Part shown: in pieces, positions 16,048 to 24,606 of the stretch
Layout of the letters: each line of letters begins with the position of its first letter
How positions within the stretch are numbered: the stretch's first letter is position 1
DNA from: Bacillota bacterium
GTDB taxonomy: Bacteria; Bacillota; Clostridia; Christensenellales; Aristaeellaceae
Assembly (NCBI GenBank): GCA_023425025.1
Contig: JAFADG010000040.1
Span: 15,045 to 79,044 of the forward strand
Direction: 5' to 3'
DNA length: 64,000 nt
Program-made: the position numbers and the translations under genes
The notes under the pieces: generated by a model
What the model saw: only the letters and a program-made list of their open reading frames with translations
What the model was told of the DNA's origin: nothing
The model's database searches: none

Positions 16048-17092
16048 CGCTCAAACCCTCCGCCATGACCCGGGCATCAGCAAACGCCGGCGCGTCCGCG
16101 CTGCGGATGCGCTGCCCGTCCTTTGAGAAAAAGTACAGGTGCTGGCCGGCGACATGCACGATCACCTCGTCGCCCACCCGAAAATCATCCTCCGGGCTTT
16201 TGATCATCACGGCATGCTGCCCCATGGCCACTTTGTAGATCGTCTCCGAACCCAGCATCTCCCGCGTCGCGACCCTGCCATGCCTTTTGAAGGGCGCATC
16301 CGCAGCTGCCGCTGCCATCACGGCCTTTTCGGGCCGGAAGCCCACATGGGCCCCGCCCGCCATTTCCAAAACATTCATGGCCGGAGAGCCGATGAATTGA
16401 GCGATAAAAACGCTGTTTGGATCGTTGTAGATTTCCCCCGGCGCGCCAGCCTGCCGGATTCTGCCCTTATCCATCAGCACGATCTCGTCCGCCATGGACA
16501 TGGCCTCCACCTGATCATGGGTGACATATACGAAGGTGGTTTTCAATTTTTCATGCAGCTCAATCAATTCCACCCGCATCTGTACGCGCAGCTTCGCGTC
16601 CAGGTTGGACAGGGGCTCGTCCATCAGGAACACCTTGGGCTTTTTCACCATGGCCCGGGCCAGCGCCACCCGCTGCCGCTGGCCGCCGGAGAGGGTGCCG
16701 GGCTTTCTGTCCAGGAATTCCGTGAGATTGACAGCCTCAATCACTTCCCGGATCAGGCGTTCCCGCTCCTGCTTGGGCACCTTGTTGTTTTTCAGCCCGA
16801 ACTCTATATTCTCCCGGACGGTCATCGTCGGGTAGATCGCGTAATTCTGAAACACCATGGCCACATCGCGCCGGCCCGGATCAAGATCGGTAATATCCCG
16901 GCCATCCATATAAATTCTGCCGGAGGTGGCCGGCCCGATTCCGGCGATCATGCGCAAAAGGGTGGTCTTGCCGCACCCGGACGCGCCGACCAGCACGGTG
17001 AACGTGCCGTCCCGGATGGTCAGGTTAAGGTTCTCGATGATTTTCTGATTGCCGAAGGACTTGCCTATGTTTTGAAATTCGATCGCTGCCAT
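16040..17092 (-). CDS. ABC transporter ATPase, UgpC/MsmK/MsmX type
   Basis: The 350-residue protein has Walker A GASGCGKTT (36-44), the Q-loop VFQNYAIYPTMTV, the signature LSGGQRQRVALARAM, Walker B VFLMDEPLSNLDAKL and switch HVTHDQ-type VTHDQVEAMSM. A C-terminal TOBE-like regulatory domain starts at about 240 (VGFRPEKAV), as in CUT1 importers. The family can serve several importers at once (MsmX in Bacillus, MsmK in streptococci). The second importer in this window (54395-57765) has no ATPase, so this protein may energise both; that is inference. Confidence 0.94.
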   Translation of the reverse strand: MAAIEFQNIGKSFGNQKIIENLNLTIRDGTFTVLVGASGCGKTTLLRMIAGIGPATSGRIYMDGRDITDLDPGRRDVAMVFQNYAIYPTMTVRENIEFGLKNNKVPKQERERLIREVIEAVNLTEFLDRKPGTLSGGQRQRVALARAMVKKPKVFLMDEPLSNLDAKLRVQMRVELIELHEKLKTTFVYVTHDQVEAMSMADEIVLMDKGRIRQAGAPGEIYNDPNSVFIAQFIGSPAMNVLEMAGGAHVGFRPEKAVMAAAAADAPFKRHGRVATREMLGSETIYKVAMGQHAVMIKSPEDDFRVGDEVIVHVAGQHLYFFSKDGQRIRSADAPAFADARVMAEGLSDA

Positions 17093-17132
17093 TTCCCTAT
17101 TCCCCCATGCGCGAACCGCAATATGTTATTGT

Positions 17133-17185
17133 CCGGGGCTTCCTCAGCGCCAAGCATCAAGACGCTTTGCGCTGGGAAGCCCCGG
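17133..17185 (-). promoter_or_regulatory. Strong intra-operon hairpin between binding protein and ATPase genes
   Basis: CCGGGGCTTCC-T-CAGCGC (17133-17150) and GCGCTGGGAAGCCCCGG (17169-17185) form a 17-bp stem with one bulge. There is no T-run. Such hairpins after a solute-binding protein gene stabilise its mRNA or thin out downstream transcription. Confidence 0.75.
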
Positions 17186-17216
17186 CGGGGTTGCATCATT
17201 TCTCAGGTAACGTGTA

Positions 17217-18521
17217 TCAGAACAGGTCCGCCGAGTTGGTCTTGATGTATTCCACGGCTTCTTCCGCGGTGATGCTCTTGTCCTGGATCAGCAGGGAAGA
17301 GGCGTCCGCGCAGATCACGGTGAAATCCTGCAGGATGGACACATAGGGATACTCCTGGGGGATCGCGGTACCCAGCTGGTCATAGGGAACCTTGGCCAGG
17401 GGATTCAGGTTCCAGTAGTCCAGCATGGGCTGATAGGCGCCCGCCGATTTGGTCACGGGTACGTATCCGGTGGTCATGGAGGTGTTGGCCACCAGCTCGT
17501 CGGACAGCAGCATCTTGACAAATTCCCAGGAAGCCGCAATCTGTTCTTCCGTATTGTTGGCGCCGATGATGCCGACGTTTCCGCCGCCGATTTCGCTGAT
17601 GGGCTTGGCGGCGTCATAGGTGGTGAAGGGCATCACGCCCAGCTCGATGCCGGCGTCCGCGCAGCCCTTCATGATGTTCTTGAGGCTGCCGCAGGAGGAC
17701 CAGAAGCTGGCCAGCTTGCCCTGGTAGAAAAGCTCGTTCATTTTCGCGCCGGCGTCCGTGGAATCGAAGGGGCGGCACCAGCCCTCGTCCACCCAGCGGC
17801 GCCAGTCGGACAGGATCTTCAGCATCGCGCCATCCTCCAAAGCGGGGGAAGCGGAGCCGTCTTCGTTGAACATGCTGGAACCCAGCTGCCACAGGTTGGC
17901 GGCATTGTAATAGCCAAAGTCCTTCAGGCACTCAAAGCCCCACACCTGCGTTTCGCCGCTGGCATCCACCTTGTACAGCGCCTTGCCGAAGGCTTCCAAC
18001 TCCGCCATGGTCTTGGGCCCGGTCAGGCCGGCCGCGTCCGCCATGGTCTTGTTGTAGTACAGCATGGGCGTGGAGCGGAAGAAAGGCACGGAGTGCAGTT
18101 CGCCATTTTGGTTACCCATGGCGAGCATGAAGGGGTCCATGATGTTGCTCACATCAAAGCCGTCCTGCTGGGCATAGGGCATCATATCCGCCAGGGCGCC
18201 GTCGTCCATGAACCAGCCCACCATGGTGTTGGCGATGATGGCCACCTGCGGCTGCTCGCCCGCCTGGATGGACAGCTGGATCTTGGAGGTAAGCGCGTCA
18301 TAGCCGCCAATGTAGGTTTCTACAACCTGAATGTTCTTTTCGGCGCCAACGGTGGTGTTGAACTTGTTGACAGCGTACTGGACGGCTTCCTGCAGCGCGC
18401 CGGACCCGCCCGTGTGCCAGAAATTGACCGTGACAGGCTCGCTTTGCGCCAACGCGGGAGCAAAGGACATCATCGAAAGCAGGAAAACGGTAAGCAGCGC
18501 GATGGATATGATCCGTTTCAT
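17217..18521 (-). CDS. Carbohydrate ABC transporter substrate-binding protein (CUT1, family 1)
   Basis: The 434-residue protein has a signal peptide, MKRIISIALLTVFLLSMMSF, probably cut after ALA at about 25. The family motif VTVNFWHTGGSG follows, and later KTMAELEAFGKALYK and SWEFVKMLLSD are typical of UgpB/MalE-like proteins. No cysteine lies near the cleavage site, so it is not a lipoprotein, unusual for a monoderm. GGAGGGG precedes the ATG. Its place next to a phosphodiesterase suggests a phosphorylated or phosphodiester-linked ligand; that is inference. Confidence 0.92.
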   Translation of the reverse strand: MKRIISIALLTVFLLSMMSFAPALAQSEPVTVNFWHTGGSGALQEAVQYAVNKFNTTVGAEKNIQVVETYIGGYDALTSKIQLSIQAGEQPQVAIIANTMVGWFMDDGALADMMPYAQQDGFDVSNIMDPFMLAMGNQNGELHSVPFFRSTPMLYYNKTMADAAGLTGPKTMAELEAFGKALYKVDASGETQVWGFECLKDFGYYNAANLWQLGSSMFNEDGSASPALEDGAMLKILSDWRRWVDEGWCRPFDSTDAGAKMNELFYQGKLASFWSSCGSLKNIMKGCADAGIELGVMPFTTYDAAKPISEIGGGNVGIIGANNTEEQIAASWEFVKMLLSDELVANTSMTTGYVPVTKSAGAYQPMLDYWNLNPLAKVPYDQLGTAIPQEYPYVSILQDFTVICADASSLLIQDKSITAEEAVEYIKTNSADLF

Positions 18522-18570
18522 GATAACCCCTCCATGTTACTTATTTGCAAAGGAATTTTTCCTTTACACG

Positions 18571-19872
18571 CTACCTCAGGATTTCGGCAATGATTTTGCC
18601 GTCCATGTCATCAGGCATCTCAAGGCCCAGCAGCTTTGCGAAGGTCGGGCAGGTATCCACAATGGGCCTGCGCTCCAGAACAGCGCCCGGCCGTATATGC
18701 GGGCCGAAGGCAAACATGCAGGGCTGGGGGCCTTTGTCGGGATGATGGCCGTGGGTGGCCCGGCCGAACCGGTAGTCGTCCGCTTTCAACGGCCTTACCA
18801 GGGGCCTGCGCCAGTCATTGCCGAAGGTATAAATACCGTTTGACTCCAGCACAAAGGAAAAGCCGCCGGCCAGATGCTCCTCCTCCTGGGCCTCTTTCGC
18901 CGTGTACACCCGCTCGATGCCGTACACGCCCTCGTCCCGCCAGGCGCAAAGCAGGCGATATACCTTGTCATAAAGCGCCCTGTCGCCGGGATCGTTCAGA
19001 TAAATCTGCATGGACAGGGCGGTGGACTTGCCCATGGCCTGATAGGACGTAACCGCTCCCGCATCGTCCACCTCAATGAGCCCGGCTTCCCGCAAAAGCA
19101 CGTTGGGGCACAGGATGCCCCGGACATTCAGCTGCCCATGGTCGCTTACGATGCAAAAGTCGGTGTCGTCATAAATGCCCGCGTCCTGACAGGCGGCAAC
19201 GATTTCCCTGAACCAGCCGTCGATTTCATGCAGGCCGTGCGTTACAAGGGGCGAAAACAGGCCGGTTTGATGGCGATAGGCGTCGATGTTGGCGGGATGG
19301 ATCATCAAAAGGTTCGGTTTATATTCCCGGATGATGGAGCAGGCGCAGGCGTTGATAAACAGATCGATGTAAGGATGCTGCCGGTTGCGGCCATCCACAA
19401 TATGCGCGTGCTTCTTGACCACCTTCTCCATGACCTGCGGGCTGGAGCCGGAATGTACAAAGCAATCCAGGGTGGACTCGCTTTCCTCCTGGGGCCAGTA
19501 TTCGTTGACAAGGTAGTCAATGCTTTTGTGACGGCCCGTTACCGGCCAGAAGACGGCGGCGGTTGAAAGCCCCGCGGCCCGGGCGGCGTCAAAAATATCC
19601 GGCGCCTTCACCGCGTCGTTCATGTGCACCCATTTGGATGTCACTTCATTCAAAATCGTCTGTTCGTTGTTGATGACGCCGTGGCGGTCGGGATATACCC
19701 CGGTGCGCATGCTGGTGTGCACGGGATAGGTCACGGTGGGATACACGGCGCGCAGCGTGTTTACAAACGCGCATTGGGGCCATACTTTCGAATAAGCGGG
19801 CAATGTCTTTACATATTCCAGGTCCTCGTACACCATGGCGTCCTGGGAAATGACGATCAAGTGCTTGGACAT
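18571..19872 (-). CDS. Type I phosphodiesterase / nucleotide pyrophosphatase-like hydrolase
   Basis: The 433-residue protein belongs to the alkaline phosphatase superfamily, NPP branch. SQDAM (9-13) gives the first metal Asp. VYPTVTYPVHTSMRTGVYP (44-62) holds Thr46, the expected nucleophile. VSDHGQ and the later HGHHPDKG supply the other metal ligands. The family cleaves phosphodiester or pyrophosphate bonds in nucleotide sugars, glycerophosphodiesters or sugar phosphates. There is no signal peptide, so it acts in the cytoplasm on what the following ABC importer brings in. The ATG at 19872 follows GGAGG by 7 bases; a longer frame reaching 19971 runs through the operator and is rejected. Confidence 0.88.
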   Translation of the reverse strand: MSKHLIVISQDAMVYEDLEYVKTLPAYSKVWPQCAFVNTLRAVYPTVTYPVHTSMRTGVYPDRHGVINNEQTILNEVTSKWVHMNDAVKAPDIFDAARAAGLSTAAVFWPVTGRHKSIDYLVNEYWPQEESESTLDCFVHSGSSPQVMEKVVKKHAHIVDGRNRQHPYIDLFINACACSIIREYKPNLLMIHPANIDAYRHQTGLFSPLVTHGLHEIDGWFREIVAACQDAGIYDDTDFCIVSDHGQLNVRGILCPNVLLREAGLIEVDDAGAVTSYQAMGKSTALSMQIYLNDPGDRALYDKVYRLLCAWRDEGVYGIERVYTAKEAQEEEHLAGGFSFVLESNGIYTFGNDWRRPLVRPLKADDYRFGRATHGHHPDKGPQPCMFAFGPHIRPGAVLERRPIVDTCPTFAKLLGLEMPDDMDGKIIAEILR

Positions 19873-19946
19873 GCTGTTTCCTCCAAAGGCGCTTTTGCCT
19901 GCCGCCGAACGGGCGGGCCTTCTGTTCCGGATGCCACTATCCGGTA

Positions 19947-19969
19947 GGTTGAAAATGTTTGTTTCAACC
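19947..19969 (-). promoter_or_regulatory. Operator-like palindrome upstream of the PDE-ABC operon (site 1)
   Basis: GGTTGAAA-7-TTTCAACC is a perfect 8-bp inverted repeat lying just after the predicted transcription start. Its plus-strand core AATGTTTGTTTCAACC (19954-19969) recurs with one to four changes at 20134-20149 and 21038-21053, the latter at the deoR promoter. Confidence 0.65.
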
Positions 19970-19998
19970 ATCGTCAGTGAGTGGTTCTTTCATAACCG

Positions 19999-20027
19999 AG
20001 TGTAGCATTGCATAAATATCAAGTCAA
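19999..20027 (-). promoter_or_regulatory. Promoter of the PDE-ABC operon
   Basis: On the minus strand TTGACT (20027-20022) and TACACT (20004-19999) are separated by 17 bp. The start of transcription would be near 19992, about 120 bp upstream of the phosphodiesterase start codon. Confidence 0.7.
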
Positions 20028-20110
20028 GCGAGACTTCGGAATGGATTTTGTATGGTTTTTTTGTCGGAAAGCAAGATTGATGTGATGATTTTTATGCAAC
20101 CGGCAACGTC

Positions 20111-20149
20111 ATTGCCAATGAACGCTTATTGGCAATGTTTGTATCAAAC
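20111..20149. promoter_or_regulatory. Inverted repeat and second operator-like site
   Basis: ATTGCCAAT (20111-20119) and ATTGGCAAT (20128-20136) form a perfect 9-bp inverted repeat. Partly overlapping it, AATGTTTGTATCAAAC (20134-20149) differs from site 1 at two of sixteen positions. It lies about 110 bp upstream of the -35 box of the PDE operon. The rest of 19873-20242 holds the promoter, site 1 and the deoR terminator, and no gene. Confidence 0.55.
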
Positions 20150-20161
20150 ATTCTGGGACAC

Positions 20162-20193
20162 AAAAATCCTCCCGGCGGAATGCCCGCGGGAGG
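20162..20193 (-). terminator. Terminator of deoR-family gene
   Basis: On the minus strand a CCTCCC...GGGAGG stem with GC-rich interior (20193-20168) is followed by ATTTTTG, about 50 bp after the regulator stop codon. Confidence 0.85.
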
Positions 20194-20242
20194 ACCAAAG
20201 TGCCCTGAGAACAGATTGCCCAACTGTATATAGCGGCGCCGG

Positions 20243-21001
20243 CTATATGATCTCCACGCCGCTTTGCTTTACTTCCCTGACAACCGCATCATCCAGCATA
20301 CCGTCCGATATGATGACATGCACGTCCTTCAGCCTGGCCATGGTAAACGTGCTGGCAAAGCCCACCTTCTTGGAATCCATCAGGACCGCGACTTTTTTCG
20401 AACGCCGTATGACCTCGCGCTTTAAAAGATATTCCTCTTCGGCGCCGCAGGTAAACCCCTTTTCCGATACATACCCGGTCGCGCCCATAAACGCGATATC
20501 AAAGTTCATATCCTCCAGGAAGGCTATGCTGCGCGTGCCGTTCACGCTCAGGCTGAAGGCGTTCAGCCGCCCGCCCAGCAGGCAGACCTGGGCCTCCTTC
20601 AAGCGTGCAAGCTCCGCCGCGCAGCTTAAGCTGTTGGTAAAGATCAGGTACTTCCCATCGGGAAACACCCTGGCCAGCTCCGTGGCCGTCGTGCCCGAAT
20701 CCAAATAAACCGATGTATTGGGCTTTAACAGCCCCGCCGCCTTTTGCGCGATCTGCTTTTTCGCGTCGGCATTGCGCATGGACCGTTTGGAAAACAAATC
20801 GTCCGTGCCGATGACCACATCCACAGACCTGGCTCCGCCATGAATCCTGATGATTTTTTTCTGCTGATCCAAATATTCCAGGTCACGGCGCAGCGTCATT
20901 TCCGACACCTTGGAAAAATGCAGCTTCAGCGCCGTAAAGCTGACGGTGCCGGCCTGGTTGATCAAATCAACCATTTTTGTGTGCCGTATATCCTTTTCCA
21001 C
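20243..21001 (-). CDS. DeoR-family transcriptional regulator
   Basis: The 252-residue repressor has an N-terminal winged helix (residues 5-60, FTALKLHFSKVSEMTLRRDLEYL) and a C-terminal DeoR sensor domain. DSGTTATELARVF around 100-112 is the phosphosugar-binding loop shared with the isomerase fold. The start is GTG at 21001, with AGGAG about 8 bases upstream. It lies upstream of the PDE-ABC operon on the same strand, with a terminator between them. A shared motif at both promoters suggests autoregulation and control of the importer, probably relieved by a sugar phosphate. Confidence 0.92.
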   Translation of the reverse strand: MEKDIRHTKMVDLINQAGTVSFTALKLHFSKVSEMTLRRDLEYLDQQKKIIRIHGGARSVDVVIGTDDLFSKRSMRNADAKKQIAQKAAGLLKPNTSVYLDSGTTATELARVFPDGKYLIFTNSLSCAAELARLKEAQVCLLGGRLNAFSLSVNGTRSIAFLEDMNFDIAFMGATGYVSEKGFTCGAEEEYLLKREVIRRSKKVAVLMDSKKVGFASTFTMARLKDVHVIISDGMLDDAVVREVKQSGVEII

Positions 21002-21037
21002 GGGCCTTTTCTCCTGTGCTTCGCTTCTTTGGCGGCA

Positions 21038-21085
21038 TTATGTTCGTTTCAACAGTAATATAACACGTTTTCGCACATCGCGCAA
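21038..21085 (-). promoter_or_regulatory. deoR promoter with overlapping operator-like site 3
   Basis: On the minus strand TTGCGC (21085-21080) and TATATT (21062-21057) are separated by 17 bp. The word TTATGTTCGTTTCAAC (plus strand, 21038-21053) sits at the expected start of transcription and shares its core with sites 1 and 2. Confidence 0.62.
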
Positions 21086-21098
21086 TGCGGATACATGC

Positions 21099-21959
21099 CT
21101 ATTCCCCGATCTTTGCCGCGTAGCAGCGGTAATGGCCGATCACCTCAAAGCCGGCCTTCACCGCGGCAGCCCGGAGCATCTCATCCTTTAGGTCAACAAG
21201 AAACACGACCTCATGCACATCCTCGCGGTCACAGAAAACCGCATTCAATGCCGCCGACAGAAAACCTGTGCTGCCGCAGCTTTCGGGCAGGGATTCCGCC
21301 GCCATGCCGAATATTTCCGCCATGCCGGGGCCGGCCGTCAAAAACAGGCCGCCAACAATCTGTTCCCCTTCCCTTACAGCAAAGATATACCACGCGTCAG
21401 CCTTATCATACAAGCGCCCGGAATTCCAGTATATATTCTGAAAATGCTTGTCATGGAAGTGAGCATATTCATGAAAGCGGGCCTTGCCGATCCGCTCTAT
21501 CGTACAGCCCGGTTGGCCGCCGAAAGCAAACCCGCTTCTGTTCAGGCGCATATCTGTGCTGGCCTCCGCCAGCGCATAGCAGGATGCCAAAAGCGCGCCG
21601 GCCGCCTGCGTGTTCTCCGCCGTTATGCCGATCAGTGCCTCATAGCCTGTGAAATTTTCCCGAAGGTGGGCCAGGAAAGCGGCAAAGACGGACGCATGGT
21701 CTTCCGCAGCCAGGAAAGCCACCGTTTGAAGATAGTTGTCCTTGGGCAGCGCAAAATAGCACAGCACCCCTACCAGCCTATCCGCATGGCAATAGCCATA
21801 CAAACCGGAATGCGCGCCCTGTGCGCGGGAGAGGAATTCCTTTTTGACTTCATCCAGGCTCCGATACAGCGGACAGCTTCTGTTTGCCGGATCATCAAAC
21901 AAGCGCCAGGCCAATCCCGCCGCTTCGTCAACATCACCTGCTGTAAAGCGTTTCAACAT
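21099..21959 (-). CDS. Two-domain GNAT-like acetyltransferase
   Basis: The 286-residue protein starts MLKRFTAGDVDEAAGLAWRLF. Its first half, YGYCHADRLVGVLCYFALPKDNYLQTVAFLAAED, resembles a GNAT N-lobe. The second half contains EGEQIVGGLFLTAGP and later KAGFEVIGHYRCYAAK, a second GNAT-like closing element. It therefore looks like a tandem GNAT. No clear acetyl-CoA Q/R-x-x-G-x-G loop is intact, so one lobe may be degenerate. An in-frame TTG at 21974 is rejected in favour of the ATG at 21959, although its ribosome site (GGGG) is poor. Confidence 0.65.
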   Translation of the reverse strand: MLKRFTAGDVDEAAGLAWRLFDDPANRSCPLYRSLDEVKKEFLSRAQGAHSGLYGYCHADRLVGVLCYFALPKDNYLQTVAFLAAEDHASVFAAFLAHLRENFTGYEALIGITAENTQAAGALLASCYALAEASTDMRLNRSGFAFGGQPGCTIERIGKARFHEYAHFHDKHFQNIYWNSGRLYDKADAWYIFAVREGEQIVGGLFLTAGPGMAEIFGMAAESLPESCGSTGFLSAALNAVFCDREDVHEVVFLVDLKDEMLRAAAVKAGFEVIGHYRCYAAKIGE

Positions 21960-22004
21960 AAATACCCCGCACAAAATTTCGGCCTGCCGGAAGGATAGAC
22001 GGCA

Positions 22005-22586
22005 TCAACGCGATGCGCAAGGCTCGTACCTTCCCCCAAATTCCTCTCTTGCCAGCTTGGTATACTTTTGCACGAACTGTCCTTTGGCCGCCGTGTAGCC
22101 ATCCCGGTCATTGGGATATTGGGCCTTCAATTCCAGCTTCAGCCTTGCGTACGCTGCCAAAACCAACGGATGCGCGATCAAATAATCCCGAAAGTACAGT
22201 TCGTCCCAGTCCCCGCTGCGGCGCACATGAATGTGCGCGGCCTGCCCTCGAAAACCTTGGGGCGTATACCCCTTCAAATACATGACAAGGTCACTCTTGG
22301 GAGTGTTGACCACGTAGCCCTCATCCAGCATTCTTTCGGTGATGGCGTGCAAATCGCAATCAGCGGCAACTTCCAGCAGGATATCGATGGTAGGCTTGGC
22401 GACCAGCCCAGGTACGGCAGAGCTGCCGATGTGGCTGATGCGTATGATCTTCTCCTGAAAAACCGACTGCAGAAATGCCTTTTCCGCAAGATACTCCTCC
22501 GGCCACTCGGGATCGTGCTCCTTGAGCAAAACGGGAAACAGCTCCGCCAGGCGCCCAGCTGTCACATTTTTGAAATCCTGCCGCAT
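22005..22586 (-). CDS. GrpB family protein (UPF0157, nucleotidyltransferase fold)
   Basis: The 193-residue protein carries the GrpB signature RISHIGSSAVPGLVAKPTIDIL around residues 50-71, where G-S and D-I form a minimal nucleotidyltransferase site. AAHIHVRRSGDW and YFRDYLIAHPLVLAAYARLKLEL further on are also diagnostic. Many members are of unknown function, some linked to dephospho-CoA kinase fusions. The ATG at 22586 follows GGAGG by 9 bases. Confidence 0.9.
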   Translation of the reverse strand: MRQDFKNVTAGRLAELFPVLLKEHDPEWPEEYLAEKAFLQSVFQEKIIRISHIGSSAVPGLVAKPTIDILLEVAADCDLHAITERMLDEGYVVNTPKSDLVMYLKGYTPQGFRGQAAHIHVRRSGDWDELYFRDYLIAHPLVLAAYARLKLELKAQYPNDRDGYTAAKGQFVQKYTKLAREEFGGRYEPCASR

Positions 22587-22641
22587 GAATTGTTGCCTCC
22601 GTACCGCGTGGTGCATATGCTTGCGCCCCGCGCACCTGTAT

Positions 22642-23445
22642 TTATTGCTTTGACGGCGCCTGCAATCCGTCCGTCACAAACGCTTTTGCCTGCGCGGCCT
22701 TTTGGATGGAAATGGTTTCATCCTCCCAGGGAATGGCGCATTCGATGGTGGCCAAATACAATTGTTCCAAGTCAAGCGCTTTGAAAAAGCCCGCAAAATC
22801 CAGCTGCCCCTCGCCCAGATACACATGGGACCGCGGGTGCAAATAGTCGGACAAATGCAGCGTCTTTACTTTGCTTCTCAATACCGCGGCGGCATGAACG
22901 ATATCGACGCCGGATTGAGCACAGTGCGTGGTGTCGATGGTGCAATGCACATTCGCTTCCTCGCAGAATTCCAGCATCCGGGCAGGATCAAGCAAGGGCA
23001 CCATGTAGCCCGGAAACGGAAGCATATTTTCAACACAGACGATCCTGCCCCTGGCGATCTGCCTGATGTCATCGGCCGCCGTTTTCTTGTACGATTTCCA
23101 CCAGTTCAAATCCGCAGTCTTGCTGTGCGGGGTGTGCAGTATGACGCATGGAATATCCACGATAGACAAATATTCAAGGGTATCCGGGTGGATGATGGAG
23201 GTATGCCCATCTTCAATCACGCCGCCCATATCATGAAAGGAAGCAATCATAAGTCCGCTGTCCTGTACCATCGCGATAACTTCCTTGGGCTTGAGGCGCT
23301 TGATATGCTGCGCGGTCTCCCATCCTTCGCCGCCCTTCCAATAGCCGTCCAGCTCGATATACGTATATCCCGCTTTCCGGATAATGCCCAGCGCCCGTTC
23401 GAAAGGGATTTGATAGAAATTGGCCGTGGCCATCGCGATTTTCAT
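22642..23445 (-). CDS. Sugar phosphate isomerase/epimerase (xylose isomerase-like TIM barrel)
   Basis: The 267-residue protein belongs to the AP-endonuclease-2/IolE-like barrel family. YTYIELDGYW near residue 30, SFHDMGG, CVILHTPHS, CVENMLPFPG around 135-145 (metal Glu), IDTTHCAQSG (metal Asp and His) and LHLSDYLHPRSHVYLGEGQLDFAGF follow in the normal order. The substrate is not known. The ATG at 23445 has GGAAGG about 8 bases upstream; it lies 49 bp after the CPBP gene stop, so the two may be co-transcribed. Confidence 0.88.
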   Translation of the reverse strand: MKIAMATANFYQIPFERALGIIRKAGYTYIELDGYWKGGEGWETAQHIKRLKPKEVIAMVQDSGLMIASFHDMGGVIEDGHTSIIHPDTLEYLSIVDIPCVILHTPHSKTADLNWWKSYKKTAADDIRQIARGRIVCVENMLPFPGYMVPLLDPARMLEFCEEANVHCTIDTTHCAQSGVDIVHAAAVLRSKVKTLHLSDYLHPRSHVYLGEGQLDFAGFFKALDLEQLYLATIECAIPWEDETISIQKAAQAKAFVTDGLQAPSKQ

Positions 23446-23492
23446 ATTTTCACCTTCCATCCGCCCTAAAATGCTCAATAGCCCCAAAGGAT

Positions 23493-24287
23493 TCATGCTT
23501 CCTTATCTCTCAACAGGACAAGCAGCCCATATGCGCCCAGCAGCGTATACGCCGGCAATATGAAATAAAGAGAGATTGCCGGATAGCCGCTCGCTGTTGA
23601 AAAGCAAAAGGGCACGCCGCAAAAGTCCATGATCGTGTGAAGAATGACGGGCACCCATAAATTCTTTGTTTTTATGTAAATGGAACCAAAATACAACCCC
23701 AAACCGGTCGTCCATATCACCTTGCCCAATATCATCATCCATGGCATGCCCAACGAACCAAAGATATGCCCGAACCCGAAAAGCAAAGAGGAAAGGATGA
23801 CTGCCCACAAAGTGCTTCTCCGGGAATGGCGGAACAGCTTTTCAATAACATTCAACAGCAAGCCCCTTACATACAGCTCCTCCATAAATCCAACGCCAAT
23901 GTAATAGATAAATCCCTCCACAAGCACCTTTTCAAACGTAGGCACACGGTCAAACGGCTGCAAACCAATATAAAAAGCGAAGGTGGAAACAGCCAGGGCC
24001 AGCATCCCTGCGAGACCGTATTTTTTTAGGCCGGCCCACACGCCGCGAAAACGCAGACCCAGCTCCCACCGGGGACAAAACGCTTTCAAAAGCAGGAAAG
24101 CAACAACGCCTGTAATGACAAAATTAAGCATCAGGGTAAAGTAATACGGCTCGATATCAGATATCCGGATGTGCAGAAACAACAGAGCGCTGGGCAAACC
24201 TGAAACATCCATAAAAGCAATAAGAACCGTGATAAAACCAGCGGCCAGCAGCACACCCGGTTTTTCCTTGGAACCGCTCTTTTCCAT
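23493..24287 (-). CDS. CPBP-family intramembrane metalloprotease
   Basis: The 264-residue membrane protein has about eight hydrophobic segments and the CPBP (Abi) motifs: EE-x-x-x-R at Glu136, Glu137 and Arg141, a conserved His174 in GFGHIFG, and His217 in LHTIMDF. The fold is that of Rce1-type proteases. In bacteria these act in bacteriocin self-immunity or protein processing. The ATG at 24287 follows GGAG by 5 bases; the frame upstream to 24368 is not needed. Confidence 0.88.
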   Translation of the reverse strand: MEKSGSKEKPGVLLAAGFITVLIAFMDVSGLPSALLFLHIRISDIEPYYFTLMLNFVITGVVAFLLLKAFCPRWELGLRFRGVWAGLKKYGLAGMLALAVSTFAFYIGLQPFDRVPTFEKVLVEGFIYYIGVGFMEELYVRGLLLNVIEKLFRHSRRSTLWAVILSSLLFGFGHIFGSLGMPWMMILGKVIWTTGLGLYFGSIYIKTKNLWVPVILHTIMDFCGVPFCFSTASGYPAISLYFILPAYTLLGAYGLLVLLRDKEA

Positions 24288-24606
24288 ATCTGCTCCAATC
24301 ATCATCTGTATTTTTCCAGCAGCATAACCGGTTATGACCTGCTTGCCCGGCGCGTTCCATTCATTCATCCTGCCGCCGGTCCATCATACCCGCGCAGTAC
24401 CGCCAGGCGAGGAAAGCAATGCCTGTATTCTGTACATACAGCCCAATTCCCTGCATCCCCGTTTCTTCCAGGAATCTGACAGCGGGAAGCAGACATGGCC
24501 CTTTACGCCGCCCATATCCCAGCAACCCGATTCGTTTTGATTGCGCTCAAGCCTGCCGAAGTGAAATTTGTCGGCTGCCCATTATACCATTTTGTCTCCC
24601 GGGTAC
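24288..24606. other. Gene-free stretch upstream of the CPBP gene
   Basis: No credible gene was found in these 319 bases. On the minus strand an extended -10 box TGG-TATAAT lies at 24589-24581, which would give the CPBP mRNA a long leader of about 290 bases. I see no riboswitch-like fold in it by eye. Confidence 0.5.
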
